Shown piece after piece: positions 26,701 through 33,023 of a stretch of DNA of 64,000 nucleotides. The notes under the pieces are model-generated. The model saw only the letters and a program-made list of their open reading frames with translations. It searched no databases and had not been told where the DNA came from. The position numbers were made by a program, and so were the translations under genes. This DNA is from Flavobacterium sp. Root186 (GTDB lineage Bacteria > Bacteroidota > Bacteroidia > Flavobacteriales > Flavobacteriaceae). The stretch lies in contig NZ_LMHW01000014.1 of assembly GCF_001428525.1 (NCBI RefSeq), forward strand, positions 369,001 through 433,000, written 5' to 3'. Position 1 is the first letter of the stretch; each line of letters begins with the position of its first letter.

Positions 26701-27151
26701 AGGTGGAAAAGGCAACGAGGGAAATGATGGTGAAGATGGAGAAGGTGACGCTGAAAAGATAATGGAGATTTACAAAGAGCAGGTTAAACTTCGTGAAGCG
26801 TTGCAAAAAGAGTTAGCCAAAAAAGGATTAGACGCTCAAGGCAGATCTGCAATCGAACAAATGAAAGCTTCAGAAAAACAGATTTTAAATAAAGGATTCA
26901 AGAATGAGAACCTTCAGAGAATATTAAATATTCAGCAAGAATTATTAAAATTAAACAATGCAGTTCAGGAACAAGGCCAAGATACGAAGCGTCAATCTGA
27001 AACAAACAAGGCTGAATTTTCTAATCGTTCAAATGCGTTACCAAGCTCATTAACTGATTATTTAAATAGTGTAGAAATTTTAAATAGACAATCGCTACCT
27101 TTGCGCTCGAATTTTAATCAAAAGGTTCAAGAATATTTTAATACAAAATGA
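23747..27151 (+). CDS. DUF4175 family large membrane protein
   Basis: The 1134-residue product uses a TTG start (TTG AAA ACA); no ATG precedes the conserved N-terminus KTSSAIYQKLEGFIKKYYMN. Two membrane helices lie at residues 20-75 and a third near 155-170, then a large extracytoplasmic region of Ig-like beta segments, a long coiled coil rich in Lys, Glu and Gln (about 500-780), and a Gly/Gln/Lys low-complexity linker near 930-1000 (GQGKDGQGKDGKNGQGKNG). This is the layout of DUF4175 proteins of Bacteroidetes, whose function is unknown. The stop overlaps the ybeY start by four bases (ATGA), so the two are translationally coupled. Confidence 0.85.
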   Translation: MKTSSAIYQKLEGFIKKYYMNELIKGALLFIGFGLLYFLFTLFIEYFLWLKPAGRTLLFWIFIAVEVFLLFRFILFPIFKLFKLQKGIDYNQASAIIGNHFTEVSDKLTNFLQLSSNENSAVSSELMLASIEQKANSLQPIPFGNAINYKSNKKYLPLALIPILFFAVFFVSGNSNIISQSFNRVVHFNASFLPPAPFKFVVLNDKLQTEQNKDFIVKVETEGNVVPENVMIHIGNESYFMESSQTGKFEFKIEKPTTDIQFSFEGNSVSSNEYELKVITVPSIANFEMVLNFPSYLKKKSETIQGTGNAIVPEGTVVTWKMKTQSTQEVVWKDENSILKFNKAENEFKLAKNINQNTEYQILTSNNKVKNYEKLDYQLSVIKDQHPTITVLPAPDSLKLDKNYVLGRLGDDYGLSKLQVVYYEHGKPQTAKRGTIPVKQAVFDQFVFNFPSNLAVEEGVSYEYYFEVFDNDALHGFKSTKSSTFSDRVSTTDEIHDAELQQQNANINSLSKSLKNQEKQFSEMDKLKNTGKEKDNLEFKDQQKVNDFIKRQKQQDEMMKQFAEKMNKNLDKFNTDKKDKTAEDLQKRLDNAEKDLEKNQKLMDELKNLNDKLNSEELFDKMEKFKQISKNQSRNLEQLVELTKRFYVEKKAEQVAEKLNKLAEKQEQLSNKDAENTKEKQDDINKSFDKIQEDLKDLKDENNSLKSPLDIPKDASKEKDVENDLNKASEELNKKNTSSAKPKQKSASKKMKSMAEQMSSSMEGGEQEQLEEDVAMLRQILDNLLAFSLSQEDVMKQFKSMKLGSSAYTKNIKIQQNLKQQFRHVDDSLFAMSLRNPKIAEDVTKEIGNVQYNMDKAIEVLTDVQIPKGVSHQQYAVSSANKLADFLSDLLNNMQMQMSKPGMGKPKQGDGQGMQLPDIIQKQKGLADKMKEGMKSGDKPGSGQQGKSGEGKQGQGQGKESGQGKDGQGKDGKNGQGKNGQGGKEGGKGNEGNDGEDGEGDAEKIMEIYKEQVKLREALQKELAKKGLDAQGRSAIEQMKASEKQILNKGFKNENLQRILNIQQELLKLNNAVQEQGQDTKRQSETNKAEFSNRSNALPSSLTDYLNSVEILNRQSLPLRSNFNQKVQEYFNTK

Positions 27152-27567
27152 TAAACTTTAATTACGAAACCGAATTTTCTTTAGACAACGAACAAGCTTT
27201 TACAGATTGGTTAAGTGCTGTTATTGTTTCTGAAAAGAAAAATGAAGGAGAAATAAATTATATTTTTTGTGATGATGAATACTTGCATAAAATAAATGTA
27301 GAGTATTTAAACCACGATACACTAACTGATATTATAAGTTTTGATTATACAGTTGGTAATGAATTAAACGGAGATATTTTTGTTTCTGTTGAAAGAGTAG
27401 CGGACAACGCAAAAGATTTTAATGTTTCTTTTGATGAAGAATTGAAACGTGTTCTTGCTCATGGTATATTACATTACTGTGGATACAAAGATAAATCAGA
27501 TAAAGACACTGAATTAATGCGTTCGAAAGAAGACGAAAAGATTGCGATGTTTCACGTGGAACAGTAG
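27148..27567 (+). CDS. ybeY: rRNA maturation endonuclease YbeY
   Basis: The 139-residue product has the YbeY core: YLNHDTLTDIISFDY and LAHGILHYCGYKD. In E. coli the metal site is HGxLHLxGYDH; here the first two His are kept and the third position is Asp, a change I recall as common in Bacteroidetes. The enzyme acts in 16S rRNA 3'-end processing and ribosome quality control. The start overlaps the DUF4175 stop. The last codons (FHVEQ) are read from a parS-like palindrome at 27548-27563 that overlaps the stop region, so the C-terminus may have been set by that site. Confidence 0.9.
   Translation: MINFNYETEFSLDNEQAFTDWLSAVIVSEKKNEGEINYIFCDDEYLHKINVEYLNHDTLTDIISFDYTVGNELNGDIFVSVERVADNAKDFNVSFDEELKRVLAHGILHYCGYKDKSDKDTELMRSKEDEKIAMFHVEQ
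27548..27563. other. parS-like site 1
   Basis: TGTTTCACGTGGAACA, one base from a perfect palindrome and close to the ParB-binding consensus TGTTTCACGTGAAACA. It lies inside the 3' end of ybeY. Confidence 0.75.
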
Positions 27568-27608
27568 AGGGTTTTGTTTTATGTTTCAAGTTTATAAAAT
27601 AAGCGAGT

Positions 27609-27624
27609 TGTTCCACGTGAAACA
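27609..27624. other. parS-like site 2
   Basis: TGTTCCACGTGAAACA, differing from the parS consensus at one base. Confidence 0.8.
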
Positions 27625-27655
27625 TGTTTGGTTTTTGATAATAAAAGAATCTGAA

Positions 27656-27671
27656 TGTTCCACGTGGAACT
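27656..27671. other. parS-like site 3
   Basis: TGTTCCACGTGGAACT, a perfect 14-bp palindrome core GTTCCACGTGGAAC. Confidence 0.75.
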
Positions 27672-27699
27672 TATTTCATTTTGATAACGAAAACTTCAA

Positions 27700-27715
27700 C
27701 GTTCCATGTGGAACG
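27700..27715. other. parS-like site 4 (degenerate)
   Basis: CGTTCCATGTGGAACG; the central ACGT is ATGT, so this may be a weakened copy. Confidence 0.5.
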
Positions 27716-27724
27716 TTTGAAAGT

Positions 27725-27926
27725 GAAGTTTTAATTTGAAGTTTTAATTTGAAGTTTTTAATTTGAAGTTTTTAATTTGAAGTTTTTAATTTGAAGTTTT
27801 TAATTTGAAGTTTTTAATTTGAAGTTTTTAATTTGGATTTGAAGTTTTTGATTTGAAGTTTTTGATTTGAAGTTTTGATTTGAAGTTTTGATTTGAAGTT
27901 TTGATTTGAAGTTTTGATTTGAAGTT
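27725..27926. repeat. Tandem array of a 13/14-bp unit between parS-like sites
   Basis: About 14 head-to-tail copies of GAAGTTTTTAATTT (14 bp) or GAAGTTTTGATTT (13 bp) run without a gap apart from one GGATTT insertion at 27835-27840. The first eight copies carry TAATTT and the last six carry GATTT. No spacers are present. Confidence 0.9.
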
Positions 27927-27944
27927 GTAGAAAGAATTTACAGA

Positions 27945-27960
27945 TGTTCCACGTGGAACT
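27945..27960. other. parS-like site 5
   Basis: TGTTCCACGTGGAACT, identical to site 3. Confidence 0.75.
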
Positions 27961-27978
27961 TTTTGTAAAATGAGAGAG

Positions 27979-28013
27979 TGAAACTTGAAACCTTAAACTT
28001 GAAACCTGAAACC
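27979..28013. repeat. CCTGAAAC-type word repeat
   Basis: Four variants of AAACCTGAAAC follow one another here; the same word makes the inverted repeat upstream of glnS. Confidence 0.5.
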
Positions 28014-28021
28014 TTTACCGC

Positions 28022-28037
28022 CGTTCCACGTGGAACA
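28022..28037. other. parS-like site 6
   Basis: CGTTCCACGTGGAACA, perfect 14-bp core, 64 bases ahead of mnmG. Confidence 0.75.
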
Positions 28038-28100
28038 AAAGAAAAATAAAGTTAATTCTGAGAACCGCCTTAAACGGTTTGCAGAGAATAATAAAACAAA

Positions 28101-29972
28101 ATGTTTTTAGAAGAATACGATGTTATTGTAGTTGGTGCTGGACATGCAGGATCTGAAGCCGCGGCAGCGGCCGCAAATTTAGGATCCAAAACTTTGTTGG
28201 TTACAATGAGTTTGCAGAACATAGCCCAGATGTCTTGCAATCCTGCAATGGGAGGAATTGCAAAAGGACAAATTGTTCGTGAGATCGATGCGCTTGGAGG
28301 TTACTCCGGAATTGTTTCAGATCGAACTGCAATTCAGTTTAAGATGTTGAATAAATCAAAAGGACCTGCAATGTGGTCGCCGAGAGTTCAAAGTGATCGA
28401 ATGCGTTTTGCAGAAGAATGGAGAATGATGTTGGAGGGAACTCCAAATTTAGATTTTTACCAAGAGATGGTAAAAGGTCTGATTATCGAGAACGGAAAAA
28501 TAAAAGGTATTAGAACTTCGCTTGGAGTTGAGATTCGATCCAAATCGGTTGTGTTGACAAACGGAACTTTTTTGAACGGATTGATTCATATTGGAGAAAA
28601 ACAATTTGGTGGAGGAAGAGCAGGTGAAAGTGCTGCAACTGGAATTACCGAAGATTTGATCAAAGTAGGATTTGAAGCTGGAAGAATGAAAACAGGAACA
28701 CCGCCACGAGTTGATGGACGTTCTTTAGATTATTCTAAAATGAATGAAGAAAAAGGTGATGCAGTTCCGGATAAGTTTTCTTATTCGGATTTAACCGTTC
28801 CTTTAACGCATCAAAGATCTTGTCACATGACATACACTTCGCTTGAAGTTCATGATATCTTGAGAGAAGGTTTTGATCGTTCGCCAATGTTCAACGGAAG
28901 AATAAAAAGTTTAGGTCCGAGATATTGCCCTTCGATTGAAGATAAGATTAATCGTTTTGCAGATAAAGAGCGTCACCAGCTTTTTGTTGAACCGGAAGGA
29001 TGGAATACTTGTGAAGTTTACGTCAACGGATTTTCAACTTCGCTTCCGGAGGATATTCAATTTAAAGCTTTGAGTTCTGTTGCCGGTTTTGAAAAAGTGA
29101 AATTCTTCCGTCCGGGTTATGCAATCGAATATGATTATTTCCCGCCGACACAATTGAAACATACTTTGGAAACGAAGTTAGTTGAAGGATTGTATTTTGC
29201 CGGACAAATTAATGGAACGACAGGATATGAAGAAGCAGCTTCGCAAGGTTTGATGGCCGGAATAAATGCGCATTTAAAAGTGCACGAAAAAGCGCCGTTA
29301 ATTTTAAAACGTGATGAAGCGTATATTGGAGTTTTGATCGATGACTTAATTACGAAAGGAACAGAAGAACCTTATCGTATGTTTACGTCAAGAGCAGAAT
29401 ATAGAACATTGTTGCGACAAGATAATGCCGATTTTAGATTAACACCAATGTCACATGAAATTGGTTTGGCTTCTGAAGCTCGTTTGCGTAGAATGGAAAA
29501 GAAATTAAACGAGTCTGAAAAGATGGTAGCTTTTTTTAAAGAAACAAGTGTTTCGGTAGCAGAAACAAATCCAATTTTAGAAGCAAAAGAAACGGCTCCA
29601 ATTACGCAAGGGGATAAAATGTTTAAAGTATTCTCACGTCCGCAAATTGATTTGGAGGATATGATGAAATTTGAAAAAGTAAAAGAATACATAGAGGCAA
29701 ATGATGTTGATCAGGAAATTTTGGAACAAGCCGAAATCCAGGTCAAATATTCTGGTTATATCGAAAAGGAAAGAAACAACGCCGATAAACTAACTCGTTT
29801 AGAAGAAGTAAAAATTCCGGAGAATTTCGATTACCAAAAGATAAAATCAATGTCGATTGAAGCAAAACAAAAGTTAAGCAAGATTCGTCCTGTTACAATT
29901 TCTCAAGCATCAAGAATAAGCGGAGTATCACCAAGTGATATTTCCGTATTGTTGATTTATATGGGAAGATAA
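28101..29972 (+). CDS. mnmG: tRNA uridine-5-carboxymethylaminomethyl synthase subunit MnmG (GidA)
   Basis: The 623-residue product is MnmG, which with MnmE modifies the wobble uridine of several tRNAs using FAD. Seen are the FAD-binding VVGAGHAGSEAA at residues 10-21, CNPAMGGIAKGQIVREIDALGG, the second signature GRAGESAATGITE, SLGPRYCPSIEDK with its conserved cysteine, and the C-terminal MnmE-binding helices ending IRPVTISQASRISGVSPSDI. Length equals the family norm (about 620). A hairpin (AACCG/CGGTT with flanking pairs, about 28056-28087) precedes the ATG. In many bacteria this gene lies near the origin and parAB; here parS-like sites lie on both sides. Confidence 0.97.
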   Translation: MFLEEYDVIVVGAGHAGSEAAAAAANLGSKTLLVTMSLQNIAQMSCNPAMGGIAKGQIVREIDALGGYSGIVSDRTAIQFKMLNKSKGPAMWSPRVQSDRMRFAEEWRMMLEGTPNLDFYQEMVKGLIIENGKIKGIRTSLGVEIRSKSVVLTNGTFLNGLIHIGEKQFGGGRAGESAATGITEDLIKVGFEAGRMKTGTPPRVDGRSLDYSKMNEEKGDAVPDKFSYSDLTVPLTHQRSCHMTYTSLEVHDILREGFDRSPMFNGRIKSLGPRYCPSIEDKINRFADKERHQLFVEPEGWNTCEVYVNGFSTSLPEDIQFKALSSVAGFEKVKFFRPGYAIEYDYFPPTQLKHTLETKLVEGLYFAGQINGTTGYEEAASQGLMAGINAHLKVHEKAPLILKRDEAYIGVLIDDLITKGTEEPYRMFTSRAEYRTLLRQDNADFRLTPMSHEIGLASEARLRRMEKKLNESEKMVAFFKETSVSVAETNPILEAKETAPITQGDKMFKVFSRPQIDLEDMMKFEKVKEYIEANDVDQEILEQAEIQVKYSGYIEKERNNADKLTRLEEVKIPENFDYQKIKSMSIEAKQKLSKIRPVTISQASRISGVSPSDISVLLIYMGR

Positions 29973-30038
29973 GTTTTGTTTCAGGTTTTCTTTGTTTCAG
30001 GTTGTGTTCTGCGATAAAAATGTGAATAAAGATAAAAT

Positions 30039-30054
30039 TGTTCCACGTGAAACG
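30039..30054. other. parS-like site 7
   Basis: TGTTCCACGTGAAACG, 66 bases past the mnmG stop. Confidence 0.75.
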
Positions 30055-30097
30055 TATTTAAGTTTTGATCTAAATTTTGAAATCTAAAAATAATATT

Positions 30098-30113
30098 TGT
30101 TCCACGTGAAACG
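30098..30113. other. parS-like site 8
   Basis: TGTTCCACGTGAAACG, identical to site 7 and spaced 59 bases from it. Confidence 0.75.
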
Positions 30114-30125
30114 AATACAATGAGT

Positions 30126-30227
30126 TTGTCATTCCGAGGAACGAGGAATCTCCGTTGTAAGATCGACAAAGATTGGTTTTTGATTGTGGAGTTTCTTGCG
30201 AAGATTCCTCGTTCCTGGGAATGACAA
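30126..30227. repeat. Dispersed inverted repeat (GTCATTCCGAGGAACGAGGA)
   Basis: Arms 30126-30151 and 30202-30227 are 26 bases long with one mismatch, around a 50-base middle. One arm relative is at 15129-15154, so the unit is a repeated intergenic element. No coding capacity is seen. Confidence 0.75.
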
Positions 30228-30255
30228 AAAAGATGAAATCTAAAATTTTTATTTT

Positions 30256-30720
30256 ATGAAGATCGTTGAAAAAGAAGTTTTATCAGATGAAGAAAAAGAA
30301 GTTTTAAGAGAACTTTGGAACAATGAATATCCGGCCAGATTACATTTGAAAACTTCTGAAGATTTTGATTTGTATTTAAACGGACTTTCAAACACAAAAC
30401 ATTATTTACTGTTTGATGATTCTGATAAAATTATTGGATGGACATTTGCTTTTTTAAGAGAAGGTGAAGATTGGTTTGCGATAATCCTGAATAGTAAAAT
30501 TCAGGGAAAAGGAAACGGTTCACTTTTGATTAATGAAATTAAAAAGAAAAACAAAAGTTTAAATGGTTGGGTAATTGATCAGGAAAATGAAGTAAAACAA
30601 AATAATGAAATATATAAATCTCCAATGCCATTTTATATTAAAAATGGTTTTACAATTTTGACAGAAACAAGAATTGAAAATGAAAAAATGTCGGCTGTAA
30701 AAATAAATTGGAGAAGCTAA
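30256..30720 (+). CDS. GNAT-family acetyltransferase
   Basis: The 154-residue product has the GNAT pattern: a beta-hairpin (HYLLFDDSDKIIGWTFAFLRE), then ILNSKIQGKGNGSLLINEIKKK, where QGKGNGS is the acetyl-CoA pyrophosphate loop (Q/RxxGxG/A), and a C-terminal PMPFYIKNGF strand-helix typical of the fold. The acceptor cannot be told. It stands alone between the dispersed repeat and a terminator. Confidence 0.8.
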   Translation: MKIVEKEVLSDEEKEVLRELWNNEYPARLHLKTSEDFDLYLNGLSNTKHYLLFDDSDKIIGWTFAFLREGEDWFAIILNSKIQGKGNGSLLINEIKKKNKSLNGWVIDQENEVKQNNEIYKSPMPFYIKNGFTILTETRIENEKMSAVKINWRS

Positions 30721-30746
30721 AAGAAAAATATAAAAACTAAAATATT

Positions 30747-30781
30747 AAACCCTAAAAGTGAAATTTGGCTTTTAGGGTTTT
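30747..30781 (+). terminator. Terminator of the acetyltransferase gene
   Basis: AAACCCTAAAAG and CTTTTAGGGTTT form a perfect 12-bp stem, followed by TG. Confidence 0.75.
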
Positions 30782-30817
30782 GCTATAACATTAAACCAAA
30801 ATACCGATAATTAAAAA

Positions 30818-31666
30818 ATGGACGTTTTAAACAAAAAACATTTTCTTACTGTAAAAGACCATTCTGTTTCTAAGGAAATTTTCGAACTGTATCACGACGA
30901 AACTTTAGACATGTTGATTACATCTCCGCAACCAGATTTAGAAAATCTTGGAAAATATTATGAAAGCGAAGATTATATTTCGCACACAGATAACAAACGT
31001 TCGCTGTTTGAAAAAGCATATCACTTTGTGAAAAATATTGCTTTAAAAAACAAACTCAATTTGATTAATGCGGAACAATCTCAAAAAGGAAAAATTTTGG
31101 ACATTGGTGCCGGAACCGGAGATTTTTTATTAACGGCAAAAAATGACGGCTGGAATGTAATTGGAGTTGAACCGAGTGATCGGGCAAAAAATATTGCAAA
31201 GCAAAAAGGAATTTCATTTGTTGAAGAAATCAGCGAACTCGAAAATAATTCTTTTGATGTAATTACAATGTGGCACGTTTTAGAACACGTTCCAAATTTG
31301 GAACTTCAAATTCAGGAATTGAAGCGATTATTAAAACCAACTGGAACATTAATTGTTGCGGTTCCAAATTTCAAATCGTTCGACGCAAAACATTACGGAG
31401 AATTTTGGGCAGCTTTTGATGTGCCAATTCATTTTTGGCATTTTTCAAAAAAAGCCATCAAAACGCTTTTTGAAAAAGTGGACATGAAATTAGAAAAAGT
31501 ACTTCCAATGAAATTTGATTCCTTTTATGTGAGTCTTCTTTCTGAAAAATACAAAACAGGAAAAATGAATTTTATCAAAGCATTTTTTATCGGTTTAAAA
31601 TCAAATTTAAAAGCGTCGAGTACAAAAGAGTATTCATCTCACATTTACGTGCTAAAAAACAGCTAA
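30818..31666 (+). CDS. Class I SAM-dependent methyltransferase
   Basis: The 282-residue product carries the SAM-binding motif ILDIGAGTGDFLL near residue 92, the acidic loop VIGVEPSDRAKNIA, and NSFDVITMWHVLEHVPN as motif II, followed by LLKPTGTLIVAVPNF. This is the Methyltransf_23/12 layout. The N-terminus (HFLTVKDHSVSKEIFEL) is like those found ahead of such domains in glycan- or lipid-modifying enzymes, but the substrate is unknown. The product is soluble. A long hairpin with T run ends the gene at 31797. Confidence 0.85.
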   Translation: MDVLNKKHFLTVKDHSVSKEIFELYHDETLDMLITSPQPDLENLGKYYESEDYISHTDNKRSLFEKAYHFVKNIALKNKLNLINAEQSQKGKILDIGAGTGDFLLTAKNDGWNVIGVEPSDRAKNIAKQKGISFVEEISELENNSFDVITMWHVLEHVPNLELQIQELKRLLKPTGTLIVAVPNFKSFDAKHYGEFWAAFDVPIHFWHFSKKAIKTLFEKVDMKLEKVLPMKFDSFYVSLLSEKYKTGKMNFIKAFFIGLKSNLKASSTKEYSSHIYVLKNS

Positions 31667-32241
31667 AACGCAAAATAAACGCATTTAAGGCGCTTTCTTT
31701 GGTAAAACGAGGGTTTGTGTCGTCTTTTCTGAGAAAATAGCTCTAATAAAAGCTATGAAAGTCACTTTTGATAGTGATATTTTATAGCTTTTTTTTCATC
31801 CATAAAGAAAACTAATACCTTGAAATTGCTGCTATTTTTGGAATTTTTTCTTGTTTTTTCCGATTTTAAATTTTGAATTTGATCAAAAATATAATTGCAA
31901 GATTTTTGCTTCCGGTTTTTTGTTTCAAGAAAATGAAAATTAAAAAAGCTTCAAAAAAAATCATTTCAAATTTTCAACAAAAGAGAAATTTTTAAAATGA
32001 ACTTTTTTTCACTCCATTTTTCATCAAATTTAAAAACAGAAAAATCAAAAAAAGTTTTAGACGCAAATTATGGACTAAAAAAGGATCAAAACATAAAATA
32101 AGGACATTTAAGACATTTTCTGAGGCAAATTGAGGGTTTGTGTCGCCTTTTTTGAGAAAACAGCTATAACAAAAGATATGAAAGCAGCTTTTAATAGTGA
32201 TATTTTATAGTAGTATTTTAATTCATAAATAAAACCAATAT
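31665..32241. repeat. Imperfect direct repeat pair (31665-31819 and 32088-32241)
   Basis: Two copies of about 155 bases share the blocks GAGGGTTTGTGTCG and TAGTGATATTTTATAG. The first copy ends in a working-looking terminator; the second has lost the pairing. The 250 bases between them are AT rich, with no gene seen. Confidence 0.7.
31748..31797 (+). terminator. Terminator of the methyltransferase gene
   Basis: AAAGCTAT...TCACT pairs with AGTGA...ATAGCTTT, followed by nine T. Confidence 0.7.
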
Positions 32242-32293
32242 CATAAAATTATAGCATTTTTTAAACTTTATGTTGATGCTATTTATTTTTTTA

Positions 32294-32301
32294 TATTTTT
32301 G
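32294..32301 (+). promoter_or_regulatory. -7 promoter box for the OmpH-like gene
   Basis: TATTTTTG fits TAnnTTTG, 35 bases before the ATG. Confidence 0.5.
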
Positions 32302-32336
32302 TCTTCAATACAATAAAAAAATTAGAAATTTAAAAA

Positions 32337-32912
32337 ATGAAAAAAGCATTAGTAATTACCGCACTTTCAATTTTGGTTGTTTCGTGTAATAAAGCGACAG
32401 AAGCTAAAGAAGTAAAAACAGCTTACGTGGATACTTCAGTTTTGATGAAAGAGTACACTGAGGCAAAAGACCTTGAAGCTAAATACAAAGCTCAGGCGGA
32501 AGAAAAAGGAAGACAACTGCAAGCTGAGATTACTCGTTTTAAACAAGACGCTGCTAATTTTCAAAGTCAGGCACAAGCAAATGGTCAAGCTTGGGCGCAA
32601 CAAAGAGGGGCTGAATTGCAAAAAAGAGAACAGCAATTGGGTTATGCTCAACAAGCTTTATCACAGCAATTACAGCAAGAAAGTGGTGTTGAAATGGATT
32701 CTCTTGTAAGCGGAGTTAAAAAATTCATCAAAGATTACGGAAAGAAAAACGGATATTCTTATATCTACGGGACAGGTGATGCGGCTACAGTTTTATACGC
32801 TGAAGACAAGTACGATATCACTAAAGTTATTATTAAAGAGTTGAATGATAAGTACAAAGCATCTCCAAAAGCAGAAGATAAACCAGCTGCAAAAGAAGAG
32901 GCTAAAAAATAA
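32337..32912 (+). CDS. OmpH/Skp-family periplasmic chaperone-like lipoprotein
   Basis: The 191-residue product begins MKKALVITALSILVVSCNK, with a lipobox (LVVSC) that predicts lipidation at Cys 17. The rest fits OmpH/Skp: KTAYVDTSVLMKEYTEAKDLEAKYK as the first strand and helix, a long coiled coil rich in Gln (to about residue 115), and a returning segment VKKFIKDYGKKNGYSYIYG. Skp proteins hold unfolded outer-membrane proteins in the periplasm; a lipid-anchored form is known in Bacteroidetes. The tail is Lys/Ala/Glu rich. It is a single-gene unit with its own promoter and terminator. Confidence 0.85.
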   Translation: MKKALVITALSILVVSCNKATEAKEVKTAYVDTSVLMKEYTEAKDLEAKYKAQAEEKGRQLQAEITRFKQDAANFQSQAQANGQAWAQQRGAELQKREQQLGYAQQALSQQLQQESGVEMDSLVSGVKKFIKDYGKKNGYSYIYGTGDAATVLYAEDKYDITKVIIKELNDKYKASPKAEDKPAAKEEAKK

Positions 32913-32947
32913 TAAACTGCCAAACTAACTAAATTAAATTAAATGAA

Positions 32948-32980
32948 AAACCTAAATCCAGATCGGATTTAGGTTTTTTT
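32948..32980 (+). terminator. Terminator of the OmpH-like gene
   Basis: AAACCTAAATCC and GGATTTAGGTTT pair around AGATC; seven T follow. Confidence 0.85.
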
Positions 32981-32997
32981 CTTTTATAAAAATGCGA

Positions 32998-33005
32998 TAT
33001 TTTTG
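32998..33005 (+). promoter_or_regulatory. -7 promoter box for the helicase gene
   Basis: TATTTTTG fits TAnnTTTG. It overlaps an in-frame TTG at 33003, which rules that codon out as the start and supports the ATG at 33024. Confidence 0.5.
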
Positions 33006-33023
33006 ACGTTTAATACCTGCCTA

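Noticed and set aside
27725..27926. CRISPR array
   Set aside because: Units are 13-14 bp and directly joined, without spacers, and no cas genes are present.
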